Assembly (NCBI GenBank): GCA_021769135.1
Contig: JAETTM010000024.1
Location: 1 to 53,984 of the forward strand
Source of the DNA: Lachnospiraceae bacterium
GTDB lineage: Bacteria; Bacillota; Clostridia; Lachnospirales; Lachnospiraceae
Reading direction: 5' to 3'
Length of the DNA stretch: 53,984 nucleotides
Under the pieces are notes generated by a model, which searched no databases, was not told the DNA's origin, and saw nothing but the letters and a program-made list of their open reading frames with translations. The translations under genes and the position numbers were made by a program. Below, piece by piece: positions 16,205-24,098 of this stretch; position 1 is the stretch's first letter; each line of letters starts with the position of its first letter.

Positions 16205-17785
16205 ATGAATGGATATTTTCAGTTAGTATGTGATAAGGACAGAACCAGTATACGCATTTTTCCGGCAACGGCAGAAGATAAGGCGGTGTCCGTCGTTGAA
16301 ATCGGGGAGTACCTGAGCAATCGGGGAATTTCCTACGACCGTTCGGCGCTTGTAGAAATTGCGGGGAATGGGCGCCAGGAAGTGGAAATAAATAGAATCA
16401 AGTGCAGCGAAGTACGGGAAGGCTATAAGTTAATTGTAAGCCCCGATAAAATGAAGGTGATTGCAAGGTTTTATCCTCCTTCCTTAAAGGGCGAGAAGAT
16501 GAGCAGCGGGGAATTTATCGATGACCTGAAGTTCAAAAAGGTAAAATATGGGATTAATGAAGAAGAAATTGAGCGTTTTTTTGACGAAAGAATATATTGT
16601 GAGGATTATGTCGTAGCAGAGGGAACTCCCCCCAGGCACGGAACGGATGCATATATTGAATATTATTTTAATACGGATTTAAGCGCAAGGCCTACGCTCA
16701 AGGAAGACGGGAGCGTGGATTTCTTCAATTTGAATACAATAAGCCATTGCCGTCAGGGAGATGTGCTGGCAAAGTTGTTCCCGGAAGATTTAGGCGATGT
16801 GGGATATAATGTGGAAGGGGAAAAGGTAAAGCCGAGGGATGTAAAAAAATGCAAGTTGAAATTCGGAAGGAATATTACGCTTTCCGAAGATAAGCTTTCC
16901 CTGATTTCGGATGTGGATGGACATGTCAGCCTGGTGGAGGGAAAAGTATTCGTTTCCGATGTGCTGACGGTAGAAAATGTGGACAGTTCCACGGGAAATA
17001 TCGAATACGACGGGAATGTGCAGGTAAACGGAACCGTATGCGCCAATTTTTCCGTGAAAGCCCGGGGGAATATAGAAGTGAACGGCGTAGTGGAAGGTGC
17101 GCAGATGGAAGCCGGAGGGGATATTATTATCGCCAAGGGGATGAACGGCATGGGGAAAGGAACTTTAAATGCCAACGGAAATATTGTGGCCAAGTTCCTG
17201 GAAAACACGACGGCGACAGCTTTAGGATATGTATCGGCGGAGTCCATTCTTCACAGCACGGTTTATGCAGGGGATGAAATTATGGTAACTGGGAAGAGAG
17301 GGTTCATAACCGGGGGGCGGGTATGCGCTACCAATGCCATCAATGTGAAAACGCTGGGCTCGTCTATGGGGGCGGATACTTTGGTAGAAGTGGGCGCTGA
17401 CCCCACGATTAAGGTGCGCATTCAGAACCTGCAATGGGACATCGCCAATGCGTCAAGGGTTATCAAATCGGTGCAACCCCTAATCGATGCGGCGAGACAG
17501 AAAAAGGCGAAAGGGATAAAATTGACGCCGGAACAGCTGCAATATACAAAATCATTGATTGCCTTACATAAAGTGAAGGAAAAGGAAATCAATGATAAGG
17601 CGGAAGAGATGGAAAAGCTGCAGGAGTCCATCGGCACTTACTGCAATGCGAAGATAATAGTGACAGGGGTGGTTTTCCCCGGAACAAAGATATGTATTGG
17701 GGATGTATCCATGGTAATACACAGGGAAGCAAAATACTGCAAGTTTATAAAAGAAGACGGGGATGTGAAACTAACCGCTATTTAG
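16205..17785 (+). CDS. FapA (DUF342) family flagellar assembly-associated protein
   Basis: This 526-residue protein matches the FapA/DUF342 family. The mid-part carries GTPPRHGTDAYIEYYF (about residues 140-155), and from about 255 a long right-handed parallel-beta region follows with repeated VNGTV / GNIEVNGVVEGA / GGDIIIAKGM turns similar to polymerising bactofilin-like folds. It ends in a coiled coil (about 410-475). FapA proteins sit next to flagellar genes in many bacteria; in Vibrio a FapA homologue affects polar flagellar assembly and glucose signalling. The function here is inferred from location and family only. Confidence 0.85.
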   Translation: MNGYFQLVCDKDRTSIRIFPATAEDKAVSVVEIGEYLSNRGISYDRSALVEIAGNGRQEVEINRIKCSEVREGYKLIVSPDKMKVIARFYPPSLKGEKMSSGEFIDDLKFKKVKYGINEEEIERFFDERIYCEDYVVAEGTPPRHGTDAYIEYYFNTDLSARPTLKEDGSVDFFNLNTISHCRQGDVLAKLFPEDLGDVGYNVEGEKVKPRDVKKCKLKFGRNITLSEDKLSLISDVDGHVSLVEGKVFVSDVLTVENVDSSTGNIEYDGNVQVNGTVCANFSVKARGNIEVNGVVEGAQMEAGGDIIIAKGMNGMGKGTLNANGNIVAKFLENTTATALGYVSAESILHSTVYAGDEIMVTGKRGFITGGRVCATNAINVKTLGSSMGADTLVEVGADPTIKVRIQNLQWDIANASRVIKSVQPLIDAARQKKAKGIKLTPEQLQYTKSLIALHKVKEKEINDKAEEMEKLQESIGTYCNAKIIVTGVVFPGTKICIGDVSMVIHREAKYCKFIKEDGDVKLTAI

Positions 17786-17824
17786 AAAGGGTGAACCCGC
17801 AGTGGGTGAGAGGAGGCCATAGCT

Positions 17825-18148
17825 ATGTCGATTAGCCGTATTGAATTACAGGGAACGATAACAAGGGCACAGGATTATACTGCGATTAAGCATAATGAGG
17901 ACAACAAGGGAATGGTTGACCAGTCCAACTTTCAGACGCAGTTCCATAAAGCAGTAGAAAACAAGGCAAACCAGGTACATCAAGGGGATGACACGGAAAA
18001 AGGGAATACAAAGTACGATGCGAAGGAAAAGGGGAAGGGGCAATATTCCGGCGATGGCGGCAAGCGCAGGAAAAAAGGCCAGGATAGCGATGAAGTGGAT
18101 GGGAAAGTGATACTGAAGGGTATCGGAAGATTTGATATGAAAATCTAG
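17825..18148 (+). CDS. hypothetical hydrophilic protein of the flagellar operon
   Basis: This 107-residue, strongly hydrophilic protein has no signal peptide or membrane helix. The middle (about 45-90) is rich in Lys, Gly, Asp and Gln and looks disordered; the C-terminus (VILKGIGRFDMKI) is more ordered. I do not recognise a family. It has a strong ribosome site (GAGAGGAGG) and lies 39 bases after the FapA gene and 13 before the next gene, so it is a real operon member. Confidence 0.65.
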   Translation: MSISRIELQGTITRAQDYTAIKHNEDNKGMVDQSNFQTQFHKAVENKANQVHQGDDTEKGNTKYDAKEKGKGQYSGDGGKRRKKGQDSDEVDGKVILKGIGRFDMKI

Positions 18149-18161
18149 GAGAATATGTTTT

Positions 18162-18959
18162 ATGAGTTTGGCAGAAGTTGTTCTTATTATATTGGGCATC
18201 ATTCTTTTGGTCCTTAGCTATTTGCTGCCTGCAAAGGGCGGGGGCCGGGGGGAAGCCGGGATTAAAATAGATGAAGAGTTGATAAAAAGCCTGGTGGAAA
18301 AAGCGGTAAGGGAGGAAAAGAAGCATATCAACGATATGGTGGATGAGACCCTTACCTATTCCATGGAAAAAGCGGAAAGGGCGATGGAGCGCCTTACCAA
18401 TGAAAAAATTATGGCGATTAACGAATATTCCGACCAGGTGCTGGAAAGTATCCATAAAACCCATCAGGAGGTTATTTTTTTATATGACATGCTCAATGAC
18501 AAGCATGATAATTTTGTTGGAACGGTAAGCGATGCCACAAAGAAGATGAAGGAAATCCGGCAGGAGGTAGAGGATATAAGGATAGCGGTGAAAGAGTCCG
18601 CGGCCATTCCTCCCGAGACCATAAGGGAAGAAGTAGAAAAGAGAGAACCGGAGGAACTAGGGGAATTAGAGGCAATGCATGTATCGGGCGGCAGCGAAGA
18701 ACCGGAGTTCGTACCGATTGCGCCCAAAAAGGCGGAAGCTTTGGACAGGGTCCTTCAGGAGGCGGAGGAAATGCCGAAAGATGAAAACGGCATGTTTCAA
18801 AAGGAAGAGGCTTCCCATAAAGGAAATCAGAGCTATAACAATAATGAGAAAATATTGCGTATGCATAAATTGGGAATGTCAAATAAGGCGATTGCCAGGG
18901 AACTGGGGCTTGGAGTGGGAGAAGTGAAACTGGTAATCGGCCTGTATGAACAGCCTTAA
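18162..18959 (+). CDS. membrane-anchored coiled-coil protein with C-terminal helix-turn-helix-like motif (DUF6115-like)
   Basis: This 265-residue protein has an N-terminal membrane helix (about 4-23), a long charged coiled coil (about 35-145), an acidic variable linker and a compact C-terminal motif MHKLGMSNKAIARELGLGVGEVKLVIGLYEQ. The C-terminal segment resembles a short helix-turn-helix (MSNKAIARELGLGVGEV) and matches, as far as I recall, the DUF6115 proteins found near flagellar genes in Clostridia. The pairing of membrane anchor, coiled coil and HTH-like end is unusual; whether it binds DNA is unknown. Operon context ties it to motility. Confidence 0.7.
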   Translation: MSLAEVVLIILGIILLVLSYLLPAKGGGRGEAGIKIDEELIKSLVEKAVREEKKHINDMVDETLTYSMEKAERAMERLTNEKIMAINEYSDQVLESIHKTHQEVIFLYDMLNDKHDNFVGTVSDATKKMKEIRQEVEDIRIAVKESAAIPPETIREEVEKREPEELGELEAMHVSGGSEEPEFVPIAPKKAEALDRVLQEAEEMPKDENGMFQKEEASHKGNQSYNNNEKILRMHKLGMSNKAIARELGLGVGEVKLVIGLYEQP

Positions 18960-18970
18960 TAGGAGCAGTT

Positions 18971-19678
18971 ATGAATTTAAAATATTATTTAAGAGGACTG
19001 GGTCTGGGCATCGTTATGGCCGCCATTGTCCTGGGGATAACGGCATCGGGAAAAAAGGCGGCGCTTACTAAGGAAGAAATCGTAGCCAAGGCAAAGGATC
19101 TTGGCATGGTAGAAGAAGAGGAATTGAAGAAACAGCTGGAGGATGCCAGGGCGGAAACGGAGCAAAGGGTGAAGGAAGAAGCTATGGCGGAATATAGTGC
19201 AGCCCATGAGAAAAGCTCATCAATGGAGGCCGGAGATTCCGGGCTGGATGCGCAGGACGGTGAAGGGCGGCAGGGAATGGAAGCCGGACAGGCCGGGGAA
19301 TCCGAACAGGAGGAGACGCCGGAGAAAGAAGCCGGACAGGCTGGGGGATCCGAACAGGAGGAGACGCCGGAGAAAGAAGACGGACAGGCTGGGGAATCCG
19401 AACAGGAGGAGACGTCGGAGAAAGAAGACGGAAGCGAGGGGAACGAAGCAGATGAGGAAAAACAGACGGTTTTTATCGTGAAAAAGGGAGAGAGCCCTTA
19501 CAGCATCGGGAAACGGATGGAGGAAGAAGGGCTGCTTCCAAAAGATGCAGGGTTTGACAGGTATTTGGTGGACCATGGATTTGATACGAAAGTGGTGGCC
19601 GCGGAATATGTGATTCCTGCAGATGCGGATATGGAAACTATCGCAAAAATAATTACAAAACAGATTTTTCCGAATTAA
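18971..19678 (+). CDS. membrane-anchored protein with MltG/LysM-like C-terminal domain
   Basis: This 235-residue protein has an N-terminal membrane helix (about 9-26), an acidic coiled region, a tandem-repeat linker (about 104-151) and a C-terminal domain of about 70 residues (FIVKKGESPYSIGKRMEEEG, then LVDHGF and AAEYVIPADADMETIAKII). The last part resembles the LysM-like N-terminal module of endolytic transglycosylase MltG, but the catalytic lytic domain is absent. It could bind peptidoglycan or act as a wall tether. It is the last gene before a terminator, so it ends the fla/che operon. Family assignment is moderate. Confidence 0.65.
   Translation: MNLKYYLRGLGLGIVMAAIVLGITASGKKAALTKEEIVAKAKDLGMVEEEELKKQLEDARAETEQRVKEEAMAEYSAAHEKSSSMEAGDSGLDAQDGEGRQGMEAGQAGESEQEETPEKEAGQAGGSEQEETPEKEDGQAGESEQEETSEKEDGSEGNEADEEKQTVFIVKKGESPYSIGKRMEEEGLLPKDAGFDRYLVDHGFDTKVVAAEYVIPADADMETIAKIITKQIFPN
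19280..19423 (+). repeat. three 48-bp in-frame tandem repeats
   Basis: Units at 19280-19327, 19328-19375 and 19376-19423 each encode 16 residues of the pattern E(A/D)GQAGxSEQEETxEK. They form the flexible acidic linker of the preceding gene. The high nucleotide identity between units suggests recent duplication and possible length variation between strains. Confidence 0.9.
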
Positions 19679-19681
19679 AAT

Positions 19682-19707
19682 ATAACCCCTTGCCACCGAG
19701 GGGTTAT
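19682..19707 (+). terminator. terminator-like hairpin after the fla/che operon
   Basis: ATAACCCC (19682-19689) pairs perfectly with GGGGTTAT (19700-19707) around a 10-base loop, starting 4 bases after the last fla-region stop codon. The following tract (TATGAT) is poor in T, so termination may be partial. The loop also carries the -35 box of the rpsB promoter. Confidence 0.6.
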
Positions 19708-19718
19708 TATGATACAAT
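19690..19718 (+). promoter_or_regulatory. sigma-A promoter for rpsB-tsf
   Basis: TTGCCA (19690-19695), a 17-base spacer and TACAAT (19713-19718) form a near-consensus housekeeping promoter. The predicted leader of about 110 bases ends in GGAGG before the rpsB ATG. The leader may hold an S2 autoregulatory structure, but I could not identify a known motif. Confidence 0.7.
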
Positions 19719-19836
19719 ACGTTTGTTGTGAAAAAACACGTATGTTCATTCATTGTCGGTGCTTTCTTGAAGATAGGAGGGTAGGCAGTGGAGTATACGG
19801 CATACGGAAGAAAATGAACCAAATGGAGGTAAAAAC

Positions 19837-20613
19837 ATGAGTGTAATTTCAATGAAACAGCTGTTGGAAGCGGGTGTCCATTTCGGACATCAGACAAGAA
19901 GATGGAATCCTAAGATGGCTCCTTATATTTTTACGGAGAGAAACGGTATTCACATCATCGACCTGCAGAAATCCGTAGGCAAAGTGGATGAGGCTTACAA
20001 AGCGGTATTCGACATCGCATCCCAGGGGGGAACAATCCTTTTTGTAGGTACGAAGAAACAGGCACAGGACGCGGTAAGGACAGAAGCGGAACGCTGCGGC
20101 ATGTTCTATGTGAACGAAAGATGGCTGGGCGGTATGCTTACTAACTTCAAGACAATCCGCAGCAGGGTTGAGAGATTGAAACAGATAGAGATTATGTCCC
20201 AGGACGGAACCTTTGATGTACTTCCGAAGAAAGAGGTAATCGCCCTTAGGAAAGAATGGGATAAATTAGAGAGGAACCTGGGCGGCATTAAGGAAATGAC
20301 AAGAATTCCCGACGCTATTTTTGTGGTGGATCCCAAGAAGGAAAGAATCTGCGTACAGGAAGCCCATGTGCTCGGTATTACATTAATCGGTATCGGCGAT
20401 ACGAATAGCGATCCGGAAGAGCTGGATTACATTATTCCTGGAAATGACGATGCAATCAGGGCGGTAAAACTGATTGTGTCTAAGATGGCAGATGCCGTAA
20501 TCGAAGCAAATCAGGGCGAAGAAATGGTGGATGACGCGGCTGCCCAGATGGCGGAGGCTGCTGCCGATGTGGAAGCAACCGATATTGAAGAAGTGGCTGC
20601 AGCGGAAGAATAA
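19837..20613 (+). CDS. rpsB: 30S ribosomal protein S2
   Basis: This 258-residue protein is a standard S2: [20 protein letters not shown] at the N-terminus, [20 protein letters not shown], and the [12 protein letters not shown] signature (about 150-161). S2 joins late to the 30S platform and is needed for S1 binding where present. The C-terminal about 25 residues are an acidic Ala/Glu/Asp-rich extension typical of Clostridia. Ribosome site AAATGGAGG lies upstream. Followed by tsf after 31 bases, the universal rpsB-tsf pair. Confidence 0.98.
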   Translation: MSVISMKQLLEAGVHFGHQTRRWNPKMAPYIFTERNGIHIIDLQKSVGKVDEAYKAVFDIASQGGTILFVGTKKQAQDAVRTEAERCGMFYVNERWLGGMLTNFKTIRSRVERLKQIEIMSQDGTFDVLPKKEVIALRKEWDKLERNLGGIKEMTRIPDAIFVVDPKKERICVQEAHVLGITLIGIGDTNSDPEELDYIIPGNDDAIRAVKLIVSKMADAVIEANQGEEMVDDAAAQMAEAAADVEATDIEEVAAAEE

Positions 20614-20644
20614 TAACGGCAATTGAAATGGAGGATTGATATAA

Positions 20645-21580
20645 ATGGCTATTACAGCAGGAATGGTAAAAGAGTTAAGGGAAATGACTGGCGCAGGCAT
20701 GATGGACTGCAAGAAAGCGCTCACAGAGACCAACGGGGATATGGATGCAGCGGTAGAATTTTTACGGAAAAATGGCCAGGCAAAGGCAGAGAAGAAAGCG
20801 GGCAGGATTGCGGCGGAAGGCCTTTGCCGTGTGGCAATGGATGGAGACAAGTGCGCGGCGGTGGTTGAAGTGAATTCCGAAACCGACTTTGTGGCGAAGA
20901 ATGCAGACTTCCAGAACTTCGTGGAGGCGGTAGCGGCACAGGCTGTAAACTCCGATGCGGCAGATATGGATGCATTTATGGCAGAAAGCTGGAGGGAAGA
21001 TTCCTCTAAGACCGTAAAGGATGCTTTGGTAGAAAAAATTTCCGTTATCGGTGAAAATTTGAATATCAGAAGGTTTGAAAAAGTGGTGGCTGAAGAAGGC
21101 TGTGTAGTATCCTATGTGCATGGCGGCGGCAGAATCGGCGTTATTGTAGAAGCGGCTACCGACATAGTAAACGATGCCGTTAAGGAAGCCCTTACCAATA
21201 TTGCAATGCAGGTAGCGGCTCTTTCCCCAAAATACGTTTCCACGGCGGATGTTTCCGAGGAATATAAGGCACATGAAAAAGAAATCCTTATGGCACAGAT
21301 TGCTCAGGATCCAAAGATGGCCGGAAAGCCCGAGAAAGTAATAGAAGGCGCAGTAACAGGCCGTCTGAACAAGGAACTGAAAGAAGTATGCCTGATGGAG
21401 CAGACCTATGTAAAGGCGGAAGACGGGAAGCAGACGGTAGCGCAGTATATTGCCCAGGTTGCGAAGGAAAATGCAGCGGAGCTTTCCATTAAGAAGTTCG
21501 TACGCTTTGAAACAGGGGAAGGCTTGGAGAAGAAGGAAGAGAACTTTGCGGAAGAAGTGGCAAAGCAGATGGGACAGTAG
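20645..21580 (+). CDS. tsf: translation elongation factor Ts
   Basis: This 311-residue protein has the EF-Ts N-terminal UBA-like domain (MVKELREMTGAGMMDCKKAL), the TDFVAKN motif that reaches the EF-Tu nucleotide site (CAAVVEVNSETDFVAKNADF, about 78-97) and two dimerisation-type core repeats. EF-Ts exchanges GDP for GTP on EF-Tu. A strong terminator follows, so rpsB-tsf is a two-gene unit. Confidence 0.98.
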   Translation: MAITAGMVKELREMTGAGMMDCKKALTETNGDMDAAVEFLRKNGQAKAEKKAGRIAAEGLCRVAMDGDKCAAVVEVNSETDFVAKNADFQNFVEAVAAQAVNSDAADMDAFMAESWREDSSKTVKDALVEKISVIGENLNIRRFEKVVAEEGCVVSYVHGGGRIGVIVEAATDIVNDAVKEALTNIAMQVAALSPKYVSTADVSEEYKAHEKEILMAQIAQDPKMAGKPEKVIEGAVTGRLNKELKEVCLMEQTYVKAEDGKQTVAQYIAQVAKENAAELSIKKFVRFETGEGLEKKEENFAEEVAKQMGQ

Positions 21581-21618
21581 AAATTTGCCGGAATCAGGCA
21601 AATGGAGATGGGAATGAG

Positions 21619-21664
21619 AACCCTTGCAAGTGGCATAGAAATGTCATTTGCAAGGGTTTTTTTC
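21619..21664 (+). terminator. rho-independent terminator of rpsB-tsf
   Basis: AACCCTTGCAAGTGGCAT and ATGTCATTTGCAAGGGTT form an 18-bp stem with two G-U pairs and a 4-base AGAA loop, followed by TTTTTTC. This is one of the clearest terminators in the window. It separates the ribosomal unit from the opp operon. Confidence 0.93.
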
Positions 21665-21842
21665 AATTCTTAGGAATATATAAAATAATTTTAAATAAAA
21701 TAAAATGAATAAAATTCCTAAATATATGCATAATTATAAAAATATTTTATCAAAGTAAAGAGTTAAAGAATATTCATGCAATAAAGTGCATAATATTGTA
21801 AGAAAATGAATCATTTACCGGGCAGCGGCGCATAAAATTCGA

Positions 21843-21872
21843 TTGACAAAGGGATACACTATTTGATAAAAT
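21843..21872 (+). promoter_or_regulatory. sigma-A promoter for the opp operon
   Basis: TTGACA (21843-21848), an 18-base spacer and TAAAAT (21867-21872) form a strong promoter; the bases TG at 21864-21865 add a near-extended -10. The upstream 21665-21840 is AT-rich without a gene or clear motif. The transcript would start near 21880, leaving a leader of about 218 bases before oppB. Confidence 0.7.
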
Positions 21873-21879
21873 ATGGAAC

Positions 21880-22097
21880 GTGTGATAAGGAGCGATAGAA
21901 GCTGGTTGGAACCTGTTTTTTATATGGGTTTTATACCTTTTGTTCTCCATAGTGTCCGCGGGGTGAGCATATATGTCCGCGTAGCGCGTTGGGCTGCAGA
22001 TAGGAGCGCTATAGCTTCGGTTAACATAAGGATGGCTGGCGAAGAAGCCTGGCATTCGTTGTTTTATAATAATAAAAGTATAAGAGGAGCTGAAAAT
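21880..22097 (+). other. long 5' leader of the opp operon
   Basis: This 218-base untranslated leader contains two direct copies of TGTCCGCG (21953-21960 and 21974-21981, 21 bases apart) and a stem TAGCGC/GCGCTA (21982-21987 with 22006-22011). No terminator hairpin precedes oppB. The oppB frame happens to stay open through the leader, but no internal ATG has a good ribosome site. I could not match the leader to a known riboswitch class. Confidence 0.45.
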
Positions 22098-23015
22098 ATG
22101 TTAAAGTATATTGCAAAACGTATTGGCCTGGCAATCGTAACGATATGGGCAGTTGCTACCATTACTTTCTTTTTAATGAATATGGTGCCGGGAGGCCCGT
22201 TCCTGTCGGAAAAGGCGATTAGCCCGCAGGCACAGGCGGCGCTGGAAGCAAAGTATGGTTTGGATAAACCGTTGTTTGAGCAGTATATTACATATATGAA
22301 AGATGCGCTGCATGGGGATTTCGGCGACAGCCTGAAGCAAAGGGGCCGTACGGTAATGTCCATCATAACGAAAAAGTTCCCTGTTTCTGCCCGGGTAGGC
22401 GGGATGGCGGTCCTGGTTGCATTGTGCGTAGGCGTTCCCTTAGGCTGCGTGGCGGCTATCAGAAGGGGAAAATTTGTGGACAGCTTTATCAGCGTTGTGG
22501 CTACCTGCGGGATTGCGGTGCCCAGTTTTGTTATCTGTACGGTACTCATGTATTTCTTCGGCGTGAAATTGAAAATTCTTCCTACATTAGGGCTTACTTC
22601 CTGGAAACATTACATTATGCCTGTGATTGCGCTTGCTTTCTATCCTACGGCATATATCATGAGGCTGACGCGCTCTTCCATGCTGGACGTGCTTGGGCAG
22701 GATTATATGCGCACGGCAAGGGCAAAAGGGCTGTCGCAAGTCATTAGCCTGTTTAAGCATGCATTGAGGAATGCCATTTTACCGGTTATCACATATGTGG
22801 GCCCCATGTTGGCTTATACATTGTCGGGAAGCTTTGTAGTGGAGAAAATATTTACAATCCCGGGGCTGGGGGGAGAATTCATTGGTTCCATTACCAGCCG
22901 TGATTATACGGTAATCATGGGGACAACCATTTTCCTCGCCACTCTGATTACGATTATGAATGTGGTTGTTGATATTGTTTATAAAATTGTAGACCCCAGA
23001 ATCAAATTAAAGTAA
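22098..23015 (+). CDS. oppB: oligopeptide ABC transporter permease OppB
   Basis: This 305-residue permease has an N-terminal membrane helix (MLKYIAKRIGLAIVTIWAVA), the conserved PGGPF segment, and further helices ending in the EAA loop (about 225-245, DYMRTARAKGLSQVISLFKH) that docks the ATPases. OppB and OppC form the transmembrane channel for peptides in the dipeptide/oligopeptide family. The GAGGAGCTG site 8 bases upstream fixes the start at 22098; an upstream in-frame ATG at 21873 lies within the promoter. Exact substrate (peptide, nickel, other) cannot be proven, but the oppA-type binding protein favours oligopeptides. Confidence 0.92.
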   Translation: MLKYIAKRIGLAIVTIWAVATITFFLMNMVPGGPFLSEKAISPQAQAALEAKYGLDKPLFEQYITYMKDALHGDFGDSLKQRGRTVMSIITKKFPVSARVGGMAVLVALCVGVPLGCVAAIRRGKFVDSFISVVATCGIAVPSFVICTVLMYFFGVKLKILPTLGLTSWKHYIMPVIALAFYPTAYIMRLTRSSMLDVLGQDYMRTARAKGLSQVISLFKHALRNAILPVITYVGPMLAYTLSGSFVVEKIFTIPGLGGEFIGSITSRDYTVIMGTTIFLATLITIMNVVVDIVYKIVDPRIKLK

Positions 23016-23033
23016 GGGAGAGGGAAAAAGAGA

Positions 23034-24080
23034 ATGAAACAGAATCCAATAAGTTTTCAGCTAAAACTTAATCCTGAAGATTTTCTTCCGGCCACGGAAG
23101 AAGAAAAGGAAAGCCTTGTCATTATGCGGGAGAGCGTAAGCTTCTGGAAGGATGGCTTCCGACGCCTTGTCAAAAATAAAGTAGCCATGGTAAGCATTGT
23201 AGTGATTCTTATCGTTATGGTATTTTCGTTTATCGTTCCTTCTTTTTATCCGTATTCCTATAAGGAACAGGCGAAAGGGGCAAACAATTTAAAGCCAATG
23301 CAGTATTCCGAGCAGGAACTGGAAGCAAAGGCGGCCGGGGAAAAGGTATTTCCGCATATTTTCGGAACCGATAAATTAGGCAGGGACTATGCCATCCGCG
23401 TGATGATGGGGAGCAGGATTTCCCTGTTGGTAGGGCTGATTGCTACAGCCATTATTTTGGTCATTGGTTCGGCCTATGGCTCAATTGCAGCTTTCTTCGG
23501 AGGCTGGGTGGATTTGATTATGATGCGTATCGTGGATATGATATATACCATACCGGATGTTTTGCTGATTGTACTTTTGTCCTTTGCCTTGAAAGCGCCG
23601 TTAGCTGGATTGATGGGCATTCAGGGGTTTGGCTGGGTAAGGACGGTAGGGGAAAACCTGATCAGTATTTTCATTGTGTTCGCATTGCTGTATTGGGTAG
23701 GCATGGCCAGAATGGTAAGAAGCCAGGTGCTGATGCTGAAAGAAAGCGAATATGTAACGGCGGCCAGGGCGCTGGGCGTAAGCAACGGGAAAATTATTAA
23801 AAAGCATTTGCTGACCAATTGCATTGGCACATTGATTGTCACCACTACCCTTCAGATACCTTCTTCCATTTTTACAGAAAGCTTTCTAAGCTTTTTGGGG
23901 CTTGGAGTTGCGGTTCCGCTCCCTTCCCTTGGGAGCCTGGCCAGCGAAGCGATTAACGGATTGAATACATATCCCCATTTGCTGTTCATTCCGGCAGCGC
24001 TGATCAGCTTGATTATTTTGAGCTTTAACTTGTTGGGAGACGGTCTTCGGGATGCATTTGACCCTAAATTAAAAAATTAG
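23034..24080 (+). CDS. oppC: oligopeptide ABC transporter permease OppC
   Basis: This 348-residue permease starts with a hydrophilic cytoplasmic N-terminus of about 50 residues, then has six predicted helices. The OppC N-terminal domain, the FGTDKLGRDYAIRVMMGSR segment (about 103-121) and the EAA loop ESEYVTAARALGVSNGKIIK are all present. It pairs with OppB in the inner membrane. It lies 18 bases after oppB and 18 before oppD. Confidence 0.94.
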   Translation: MKQNPISFQLKLNPEDFLPATEEEKESLVIMRESVSFWKDGFRRLVKNKVAMVSIVVILIVMVFSFIVPSFYPYSYKEQAKGANNLKPMQYSEQELEAKAAGEKVFPHIFGTDKLGRDYAIRVMMGSRISLLVGLIATAIILVIGSAYGSIAAFFGGWVDLIMMRIVDMIYTIPDVLLIVLLSFALKAPLAGLMGIQGFGWVRTVGENLISIFIVFALLYWVGMARMVRSQVLMLKESEYVTAARALGVSNGKIIKKHLLTNCIGTLIVTTTLQIPSSIFTESFLSFLGLGVAVPLPSLGSLASEAINGLNTYPHLLFIPAALISLIILSFNLLGDGLRDAFDPKLKN

Positions 24081-24098
24081 GAAAGGCAGCGTATAAAA

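Noticed and set aside
21873-22097. In-frame N-terminal extension of oppB by 75 codons
   Set aside because: Its ATG overlaps the -10 box, internal ATGs lack ribosome sites, and permeases of this family start at MLKYIAKR with GAGGAG upstream.
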